NCBI GenBank assembly: GCA_965267245.1
Contig: OZ253939.1
Span: forward strand, 2,418,001-2,482,000
DNA: 64,000 nucleotides
Direction of reading: 5' to 3'
Source: JANSWY01 sp965267245
GTDB taxonomy: Bacteria > Bacteroidota > Bacteroidia > Cytophagales > Cyclobacteriaceae
Shown: one piece after another, positions 53,376-59,800 of the stretch
How the letters are laid out: every line of letters starts with the position of its first letter
Position numbering within the stretch: position 1 is the first letter of the stretch
Made by a program: the position numbers and the translations under genes
Notes under the pieces: model-generated
The model's input: the letters and a program-made list of their open reading frames with translations, nothing else
Databases searched by the model: none
Told to the model about the DNA's origin: nothing

Positions 53376-54562
53376 AGCCAGGAGTAGTCATATTATTCCT
53401 GTTTATAAGTTTTCAAGTTCATAGTCAGTTTAATGTGGATGATTACCTGATCGATGAATCCAATGAATTTGAGCTTGAGACAATTGATAAACAACTTGAA
53501 ATGGTGGAGAGTTCCAGGTTCTCCTCACCCCTGATTAGGGAAGTACAATTCAGAATGCGCTTGCCTGATTTTGAATCCAGCCCCAATGATTACCGATTGA
53601 GGTTCTCCCCAACCAATCCATGGGAAAAAAAAGCAAACAAAGTTTATAAGAGTCACCTCCAGGATCAATTGCAGTCTCAACGAAATGTAAATTTTGCCAC
53701 TATTCTGGCAAGAAGGTATCAACTGGTTGTAGAGAGATACTTTTTGGAACTTCAATTGATCCGTGCGGACAGCAGTATTGAAAGTTTGGATACTCAAATG
53801 AATCTGATTTCAAACGAACAAGGCAACAGCCAACAACTGATAAGGTTATTGAAAAGAAAATACAAACTGACTCTGCAAAAAGAGCGATGTGAATCAGACA
53901 TTGTCAATAATAACATTGCCATTAACCGATCTTCTGAATTTGAAAGTGGAAATTGGACAGCTGATTTTAAGTTGATTCCGGTGAATGAAATAGAAAATCT
54001 ATTGAATGACAGTCTTAATATGGGGACAAATATCCTGGTCACAAATGAGCAGAATAAAGCACGACTTACTGCACAAGAATGGAACATTCGGAAAACAGAA
54101 TCTTTCAGTGACCTTGGCTACATCCAGCCAGAGTTTAACCCAAATCGTGATAATAAACTCGGCATGCAAATTGGGATAGAGATTCCAATAGTAAATCCTG
54201 ACAAACCAGATCTGGAAAGAAGAAAACTAGAAGTATTGGAGGACCAACAAAAGGTTAAAGAAAAACAACTGAAAATTGCTGAAATCTCTCAGCTTTTGAA
54301 AGCCTCAATCCAAAGTGATATCAAACAATATAGACTTATCCTGGAATACCTATCGGAAGTTAGTCAGCTTAAATCATTGGAATACACTGATGTTGCCCCC
54401 CTGCTCGAAATTCATGAATTTGAGCAGGTTCTATTGGATGATTCATCAGACCACTATGAAAGAATATTAGTGCAGTATATTAAATGGTTGCACATCAATG
54501 GAGTATTGTCCCAAAAACCACTTAGGAATTACCTAAAATCAGGACTTCCTTTTATCGAATGA
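53372..54562 (+). CDS. TolC-like outer membrane channel protein
   Basis: The start at ATG 53372 (overlap ATGA with the adaptor stop) yields the signal peptide MKPGVVILFLFISFQVHSQ; a start 84 bases upstream would lie inside the adaptor gene. The 396-residue protein is rich in long helices with heptad spacing (RNVNFATILARRYQLVVERYFLELQLIRAD; KVKEKQLKIAEISQLLKASIQSDIKQYRLILEYL) and two short strand pairs (LGMQIGIEIPI), matching one full OEP unit, shorter than E. coli TolC. It completes a tripartite set with the adaptor and DUF4956 protein. Confidence 0.8.
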   Translation: MKPGVVILFLFISFQVHSQFNVDDYLIDESNEFELETIDKQLEMVESSRFSSPLIREVQFRMRLPDFESSPNDYRLRFSPTNPWEKKANKVYKSHLQDQLQSQRNVNFATILARRYQLVVERYFLELQLIRADSSIESLDTQMNLISNEQGNSQQLIRLLKRKYKLTLQKERCESDIVNNNIAINRSSEFESGNWTADFKLIPVNEIENLLNDSLNMGTNILVTNEQNKARLTAQEWNIRKTESFSDLGYIQPEFNPNRDNKLGMQIGIEIPIVNPDKPDLERRKLEVLEDQQKVKEKQLKIAEISQLLKASIQSDIKQYRLILEYLSEVSQLKSLEYTDVAPLLEIHEFEQVLLDDSSDHYERILVQYIKWLHINGVLSQKPLRNYLKSGLPFIE

Positions 54563-54563
54563 C

Positions 54564-56060
54564 TTAACGATCAATCACTATTTGTTTAACTTTTCCTTCA
54601 ACATAAAGGAGATAAACTCCATTAACAACTGCTTGTAAGCCAGTAACCTTTATTCCAGAATCATTGGGTATTGTTTGGATTGGAATAGATTTACCCATTG
54701 TATCCATTAAATAAACTGTTTGTATTACTTGATTACTGCGTATCTGGATAGCGTTAGTGGTCACCGGATTTGGATAATAATTAAATTCAGCGCCATTAGG
54801 TGAATCCGTAATCTCGACAATAGGGACCTGTTCAAGAGCAGATGAAATTCTAGTTTGGATAAAGGGTTTTAAGCCATAGGGAATATGATCAGCTACATAA
54901 TTTTCAGTGAAACTGTTCTCAAAAGTCGATAACTCAAAACCAAATGTCAGTGGAAAATAATCATCATCTGATACCGCATCCCTCAAAATAGTTTTGTAGC
55001 TATCAAGGATTGGATCGAGGTAATCTTCATTGAAAATCGTCTCAAGTAACCGATGAATTTCATAGTAGTATCGATTTCTATAAGACTCATCGCTCAGGAT
55101 GTTATTGGCCAATGGCCTGGGATCTCCATGATTAGGCCAATCAAGCATATCCCTTTCCGCCCAGTCCCTTCCAATCCAGTCAATACCGATAGTATTGTCT
55201 ACATCATAAGCTATGAATTCAATTCTCTCCGTATCAGGATTCTCATAGAGGTAATAATTATTCTTGTTATAGGTATAGCCATCCCAATGACCCAACAAAG
55301 CTTCCATTGCCAGGTACCTAATAAAACTGTTCACATTAAACAGATCTTCCAAACTAGCTTTCCAGTTGGGATCCCCGGTATCATTTAACACATGAACAAA
55401 CTCCTGCAATTGAGTTCGAATATCTAATTCATCATTTGTCTTTAGTTCGAAAACGTCATTGTTATAAATTTGACCATCATCCAATAAATTACTACCCCAG
55501 TAGCACTTGTAAATGTTTCCTGTATCGTCACCAAACCTTCCCTGGACAAATTCGTCATCTATCTGTTCTACATTGAGGTATAGCCCCATGTACTCTTCAT
55601 TAATATATAGCCTGGTATGAGTTGATCTGGCTGCCGGTACTTCTGCCTCTCTAAAAAGCTGTAAGGATAAATGCTCCCTCACAAAACTTGGATCATTGTT
55701 CTCTGCCTTTAGATTAAACTTTTTGTGATCATGAAACTTAGATCCTCCGAACTCTCTAAAATCAATTTTGAAAGAACGCTTTGGGTGATTCCTGGAAGTG
55801 TTCCCTCTTAATCGAATTCCTGCCCCCGGTACGCTTTCATTTAGCTTGCTATTCTTAAATTCAACCAGTTCACATGGGTAATAGGTGTCACTTAATCTAT
55901 TGGCATCATCCAGCAAGGCTAATTTATCAGCATCACTGATGGTTATCCTGATTTCAGCAATCTCAAAAGGAACAAATACATCATCAGGAGATAAATTGAT
56001 TTGCGCAAAAAGCACAACCTGACATAGACACAACAGGAGTGTTGATAATAGCTTCTTCAT
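54564..56060 (-). CDS. CotH-family kinase-fold protein with type IX secretion sorting domain
   Basis: A 498-residue secreted protein: signal peptide MKKLLSTLLLCLCQVVLFAQ, CotH fold (residues ~40-400; GIRLRGNTSRNHPKRSFKIDF, NPSFVREHLSLQLFREAEVPAARSTHTRLYINEEYMGLYLNVEQID, IAYDVDNTIGIDW metal site), then a C-terminal ~75-residue type A T9SS sorting domain (NYYPNPVTTN ... ITVTGLQ-like ... GVYLLYVEGKVKQIVIDR). It is therefore released or anchored outside the cell by the type IX system. It converges with the TolC-like gene, separated by one base. Confidence 0.92.
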   Translation of the reverse strand: MKKLLSTLLLCLCQVVLFAQINLSPDDVFVPFEIAEIRITISDADKLALLDDANRLSDTYYPCELVEFKNSKLNESVPGAGIRLRGNTSRNHPKRSFKIDFREFGGSKFHDHKKFNLKAENNDPSFVREHLSLQLFREAEVPAARSTHTRLYINEEYMGLYLNVEQIDDEFVQGRFGDDTGNIYKCYWGSNLLDDGQIYNNDVFELKTNDELDIRTQLQEFVHVLNDTGDPNWKASLEDLFNVNSFIRYLAMEALLGHWDGYTYNKNNYYLYENPDTERIEFIAYDVDNTIGIDWIGRDWAERDMLDWPNHGDPRPLANNILSDESYRNRYYYEIHRLLETIFNEDYLDPILDSYKTILRDAVSDDDYFPLTFGFELSTFENSFTENYVADHIPYGLKPFIQTRISSALEQVPIVEITDSPNGAEFNYYPNPVTTNAIQIRSNQVIQTVYLMDTMGKSIPIQTIPNDSGIKVTGLQAVVNGVYLLYVEGKVKQIVIDR

Positions 56061-56119
56061 TTCACACTTTCAATATAAGGTTAGTAAGTTACGTAACTTC
56101 TTAATCTTTTTGAGCCAAT

Positions 56120-56656
56120 ATGATGGATAACCCAATTTCCAAACTATACGATTTAATTGAAAACCAGAATTTGTGGACCAAACAACTTGAGTTGAAGCGA
56201 AATGAAATCCTTAAACAACCTGGAAGTTTGGATACCAACCTATATTTCATTCTAAGTGGTACCCTCCGGATATACATTTTAGATGAAGAAGAGATTACAA
56301 TTAGATTTGGTTATCAAAATGAATTTATCGCAGCATTGGATAGTTACTTCACTAACAAACCTTCTGATCTGATTATCCAGGCACTCCGTAAGACAGAGTT
56401 GAAAATCATTTCTAAAGCATCATTCCAAAAGTGCATTGATGAAAATGGGTTACGAGGCATGTGGACAAAAATGGCTGAAAAACTAATTCTGCAACAAATG
56501 GAACGCGAACGAGACATTCTAACGGTTTCACCTAAAAGAAGATACGAAAGGGTTTTGGAAAGAAGCCCACAATTATTTCAGGAAATACCACACAAATACA
56601 TCGCCTCATACCTGCGAATGACACCAGAAACATTGTCAAGGCTTAAGAATTCTTGA
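56120..56656 (+). CDS. Crp/Fnr family transcriptional regulator
   Basis: The 178-residue protein has a cyclic-nucleotide-binding-like N-terminal barrel (ILKQPGSLDTNLYFILSGTLRIYILDEEEITIRFGYQNEFIAALDSYF) and a C-terminal winged helix in shortened form (IPHKYIASYLRMTPETLSRLKNS), the usual Bacteroidota Crp/Fnr type. The residues that bind cAMP in E. coli Crp are absent, so the ligand is unclear. It starts 60 bases upstream of, and may be co-transcribed with, the DinB gene. Confidence 0.9.
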   Translation: MMDNPISKLYDLIENQNLWTKQLELKRNEILKQPGSLDTNLYFILSGTLRIYILDEEEITIRFGYQNEFIAALDSYFTNKPSDLIIQALRKTELKIISKASFQKCIDENGLRGMWTKMAEKLILQQMERERDILTVSPKRRYERVLERSPQLFQEIPHKYIASYLRMTPETLSRLKNS

Positions 56657-56714
56657 TTTCAATCAATGTTTTATCCTATTGAATTTCTAAATTTTGTAGA
56701 AACAACAAACAAGC

Positions 56715-57281
56715 ATGAAGGTTTTAAGGCAACAACTCCTGCAAGACTTACGAAAAAGAACAGAATCCCACCTAAAAGAAGCGGAGCAGCTCAGAAGATA
56801 TGATTTCGAAACATTAAACTATAAACAGGATGAGGATACCTGGAGTGTCCTGGAATGCTTAGAGCACTTAAATCTGTATGGAGATTTCTATTTACCAGAA
56901 ATTTCGAGAGTTCTTCAGCAGGCTAAACCTGCCCCTGAAAGTACACATTTCAAAAGTGGTGTGCTGGGAAATTATTTTGCCAAAAGCATGCTACCAAAAG
57001 AAAAGCTTAATAAAATGAAGACGTTCAAGGACAAGAACCCGAATGGAAGTAATCTATCTTTGGAAGTAATTGACAGGTTTATTGACCAACAGAATAAGAC
57101 ACTTCATCTTCTTGACAAATGCGAGCAAATTGACCTCACACAAAACAGAACCGGCATCTCAATCAGTAACTTCATAAAATTGAGACTGGGTGATACACTT
57201 AGGGTAGTCATCTATCACAATGAAAGACACATTGTTCAGGTAAATAATGCATTGGAAAAGATGGCCAACTTATCTGCATAA
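56715..57281 (+). CDS. DinB family protein
   Basis: A 188-residue cytosolic protein with a DinB_2 four-helix bundle: TWSVLECLEHLNLYGDFYLPEIS (first metal-binding His region) and VVIYHNERHIVQVNNAL (second His pair H-x3-H). Known DinB-like proteins bind divalent metal and may conjugate thiols. It follows the Crp/Fnr gene by 58 bases. Typical length. Confidence 0.9.
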   Translation: MKVLRQQLLQDLRKRTESHLKEAEQLRRYDFETLNYKQDEDTWSVLECLEHLNLYGDFYLPEISRVLQQAKPAPESTHFKSGVLGNYFAKSMLPKEKLNKMKTFKDKNPNGSNLSLEVIDRFIDQQNKTLHLLDKCEQIDLTQNRTGISISNFIKLRLGDTLRVVIYHNERHIVQVNNALEKMANLSA

Positions 57282-57407
57282 CAGGTTTCATCGACAATTT
57301 CACGTTCTTCATCTTCATCAGAGGTGAATTGGTCCAAATGCATTAAACAATTCAACCTCAGCCTAGATAGTATATGGTAGATCTTTTGATTTTAAAACAC
57401 GACAAAA

Positions 57408-57836
57408 TTGACACAACTTTACAGATTCATATACACATCAGCAAGACACAAGGATTGCACTGAAAATGATATTCAAAACATTCTCAGTAAATCACAGGCA
57501 AACAACAAAAAAAGAGGTTTAACCGGATTGTTGGTCTTTACAGAAAAGAGGTTTTTACAAGTACTTGAGGGTGAGAAAACAGAAATCGAATCCCTATATG
57601 ATGTGATTCTGAAAGATGATCGTCACCTGGCTGCCAGGCAAAGGTACATTGCCCCTATAGAAGAACGGCTCTTTCCAGATTGGGCTATGGGATCCAAAGA
57701 TGCTTCAACAGAGCAATTAAAATTAGAGGGAGATCAAACATCCAATAATATCTATAATGACTTGCTTACAGGAGGATTAGACATGAGCTCAACCGATGAT
57801 CGTAAGATCATGAATGCATTTTTCAAACTTGCATAG
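57408..57836 (+). CDS. BLUF-domain blue-light sensor
   Basis: A 142-residue protein consisting of a single BLUF domain plus ~45 residues. The flavin-binding and photocycle residues are conserved at the expected spacing: Y9 (FIYTSA), N33 (ANNKKRGLTG), Q51 (FLQVLEG), W92 and M94 (PDWAMG), equal to AppA Tyr21, Asn45, Gln63, Trp104, Met106 minus 12. The start is TTG at 57408, since an in-frame stop precedes at 57393-57395 and no ATG lies upstream. It has no output domain, so it must act through a partner protein. Confidence 0.94.
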   Translation: MTQLYRFIYTSARHKDCTENDIQNILSKSQANNKKRGLTGLLVFTEKRFLQVLEGEKTEIESLYDVILKDDRHLAARQRYIAPIEERLFPDWAMGSKDASTEQLKLEGDQTSNNIYNDLLTGGLDMSSTDDRKIMNAFFKLA

Positions 57837-57901
57837 AGCCAAAGCCCTCCTGATCATAGTATAGCTGCAGTTTATTTGCATTTACGTAGTTTATTATCTA
57901 T

Positions 57902-57918
57902 ATTATATAGTATATAAT
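57902..57918. promoter_or_regulatory. AT palindrome upstream of the 57944 lipoprotein gene
   Basis: ATTATATA-G-TATATAAT is an exact 8+1+8 palindrome ending 25 bases before the ATG. It may be an operator or part of the promoter; AT-rich sequence makes a chance match possible. Confidence 0.3.
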
Positions 57919-57943
57919 CTACACCACCATTAAACCAGCAACT

Positions 57944-58723
57944 ATGAGAAAAAATATTTTATTTTTTATCGTATGCATCCCTATTGTATTCTTCATTTCC
58001 TGTGGAGAAGACGAGGGAGTAGAAGAAGAGGATTTTCTAACTCCCATTGTTGGAGATTGGATGCTCACGTCACAAACCAATACTGGCTGTACGAATAGTC
58101 AGTTCAATGGTACACTGGATGTCAACAATTCCAGTTCGATTCTGATTTCAATTGCAGCTGATGGTTCCTATACAATGACACAATGTACGGAAACCATTGA
58201 GACTGGTACAATTGACGAAATCACGGCAAACTCAATTACTATTTGCGAAACCGGAGAAACCAATTGCGAAGCAGATGAATATTCTGTATCCGGTAATACA
58301 CTTACTATAATGGGTAGCGATGATGGAGACTTTGCCGGGTGTACTATTGCATATACACTTACAAAAAACCTGGATCCCGCAGATTTGTTGGAGCCATACG
58401 TAGGCACCTGGACATTAGCATCCATAACTGTTTCTGGTTGTGATGATGCTGGCACAGAAACCTGTCCTGAAAATTGCCCAACACTAACTATTACTGATGA
58501 CTGTGCTTTCCAGTTTGTGAGTGAGGGTACCGTAGAAGACACAGGGTACATTGTTGTATCTGATGGTATGGCATTGATATGCAGTGATGATGAAGATGAA
58601 AGCTGCGAATTTGAAGATGATGCTGTACCAGTGACCGTAAGTGCGACAGAATTGTCTGTTACAGTGGATGATGATAATGAATTTCCAGGCTGTGATGTGA
58701 CTTACTCATTTACAAAGAATTAG
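57944..58723 (+). CDS. Lipoprotein with two lipocalin-like repeats
   Basis: A 259-residue lipoprotein (signal MRKNILFFIVCIPIVFFISC, mature CGEDEGVEEED, an acidic surface-export type start). The mature part consists of two homologous ~115-residue halves, each opening I/YVGDW/TWMLTS / VGTWTLASI, with a cysteine pair, and closing with FAGCTIAYTLTKN / FPGCDVTYSFTKN, as in lipocalin-like Bacteroidota proteins. The halves seem to be a tandem duplication. Function unknown. Confidence 0.8.
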   Translation: MRKNILFFIVCIPIVFFISCGEDEGVEEEDFLTPIVGDWMLTSQTNTGCTNSQFNGTLDVNNSSSILISIAADGSYTMTQCTETIETGTIDEITANSITICETGETNCEADEYSVSGNTLTIMGSDDGDFAGCTIAYTLTKNLDPADLLEPYVGTWTLASITVSGCDDAGTETCPENCPTLTITDDCAFQFVSEGTVEDTGYIVVSDGMALICSDDEDESCEFEDDAVPVTVSATELSVTVDDDNEFPGCDVTYSFTKN

Positions 58724-58779
58724 TTCAATTGAAGTTGTTGGTATACCAACAACTTCTTTTACTTCTAAAACTATTTACC

Positions 58780-59046
58780 ATGAACATTTTAGAACCAAAG
58801 AACTTGATCATCAATGTTTGTGCAGGAAAAGAACCCATTGAAATTATAGAACGTGTTATCCAGCACCTAAATGCATTGGGAAATTCAAAACGGGATATCT
58901 ATAAGTTTCTTCTATCCATTCAATTAGAAATTAAACAGGACCCACGAACAATGCGAAATCAAATACTCGCATCTGAGTTCTCGGACTTGCTAAAAAATTT
59001 CTCATCAGGTGACCTGCTCAACCTTACACCTGAAAGGGACAATTGA
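58780..59046 (+). CDS. Small helical protein, tandem paralog 1 (88 residues)
   Basis: Start ATG 58780 (a frame upstream continues but lies in non-coding-like sequence). The 88-residue protein is all helical with no signal peptide: EIIERVIQHLNALGNSKRDIYKFLLSIQLEIKQDPRT. The region is clearly homologous to the next gene (SKSGQSKQAIYELFLNLHQEIQVDERT), so the two are tandem paralogs. No family is recognised; they may be small regulatory or scaffold proteins. Confidence 0.65.
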   Translation: MNILEPKNLIINVCAGKEPIEIIERVIQHLNALGNSKRDIYKFLLSIQLEIKQDPRTMRNQILASEFSDLLKNFSSGDLLNLTPERDN

Positions 59047-59065
59047 ACAACATACTATCTCGCTA

Positions 59066-59344
59066 ATGAAATTTAACAGATACAAGGAAACCCTATTTAA
59101 TATCCTGCTTGAAGATGAATCATTAGATGGTTTGAATATACTTGTTGAGGTACTCAGTAAAAGTGGACAATCCAAACAAGCTATTTATGAATTATTCCTG
59201 AATCTCCATCAGGAAATACAAGTGGACGAACGTACCAAAGAAAATTATCAACTAGAAGACCATTTAGCCGATTTTATGGACGGGTTCACTTCGTGGGGAG
59301 GCAGCAGCTTTAGGCTGCTTCCAGATGAACCTGATTGTGTTTAG
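59066..59344 (+). CDS. Small helical protein, tandem paralog 2 (92 residues)
   Basis: Start ATG 59066; a longer frame overlaps the previous gene and is not preferred. The 92-residue product is helical, with LNILVEVLSKSGQSKQAIYELFLNLHQEIQVDERT matching the previous protein and an acidic DHLADFMDGFTSWGG tail. It lies 19 bases after paralog 1. Both are probably co-transcribed from the same unit as, or shortly after, the 57944 lipoprotein. Confidence 0.65.
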   Translation: MKFNRYKETLFNILLEDESLDGLNILVEVLSKSGQSKQAIYELFLNLHQEIQVDERTKENYQLEDHLADFMDGFTSWGGSSFRLLPDEPDCV

Positions 59345-59361
59345 TATTCCCCAAAATAACA

Positions 59362-59448
59362 ATTTGTTTTGATTTTAGGAATCAAATAACCAACCATTTG
59401 TTTTGATTTTAGGAATTAAATATTTTCATTTGTTTTGATTTTAGGAAA
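59362..59448. repeat. Three tandem 21-base dyad repeats upstream of padR
   Basis: ATTTGTTTTGATTTTAGGAA occurs at 59362, 59396 and 59428 (periods 34 and 32), each extended to an imperfect dyad TTTGATT-ttagg-AATCAAA (exact in the first, one and two mismatches in the next two). The array ends 26 bases before the padR start at 59474 and fits the operator array of a dimeric repressor bound to one DNA face, probably PadR itself. Confidence 0.65.
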
Positions 59449-59473
59449 TAAATTCTTTTAAATAACTAATGGC

Positions 59474-59797
59474 ATGAAATTAGGCGCATTTGAAGAATTG
59501 GTTCTATTGGCAACAGGCGCATTGAAGGAAGATGCTTATGGCGTTACGATCAAAGAGCTAATTGAGGAAAAAACCGGCAAAAACAGTAGTGTGGGAGCAC
59601 TCCACTCGGCACTTTACCGATTAGAAGAAAAAGGATATCTCTCTTCCTATGAAGGTGGAGCTACTGCTGAAAGAGGTGGTAGAAGAAAAAAATATTACCG
59701 TCTCACAGGAACTGGAGAAAAGGCTCTCAAAGAAGCCAATGAAGTAAGAATGGAATTTGCAAAGCTTATTCCGGGATTGAATGTTGATTTAGGTTAG
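59474..59797 (+). CDS. PadR family transcriptional regulator
   Basis: A 107-residue PadR winged helix: FEELVLLATGALKEDAYGVTIKELIEEKTGKNSSVGALHSALYRLEEKGYL then ERGGRRKKYYRLTGTGEKAL. It is a close homolog of the regulator at 43220-43576. Three tandem dyads directly upstream suggest auto-repression. The stop is 3 bases before the permease start, one operon. Confidence 0.94.
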   Translation: MKLGAFEELVLLATGALKEDAYGVTIKELIEEKTGKNSSVGALHSALYRLEEKGYLSSYEGGATAERGGRRKKYYRLTGTGEKALKEANEVRMEFAKLIPGLNVDLG

Positions 59798-59800
59798 TCA

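Noticed and set aside
55053..55388. A 111-codon plus-strand frame inside the T9SS CotH gene
   Set aside because: It is antisense to a well supported CotH domain; the amino-acid pattern is that of a shadow frame.
58168..58551. A 127-codon minus-strand frame in the duplicated lipoprotein
   Set aside because: It is antisense to a signal-bearing lipoprotein with an internal duplication; the Ser/Val-rich product reflects the opposite strand.
59362..59448. CRISPR-like array
   Set aside because: Only three 20-21-base units, spacers of 11-13 bases, each with internal dyad symmetry, placed right before a padR start; no cas genes. An operator array fits better.
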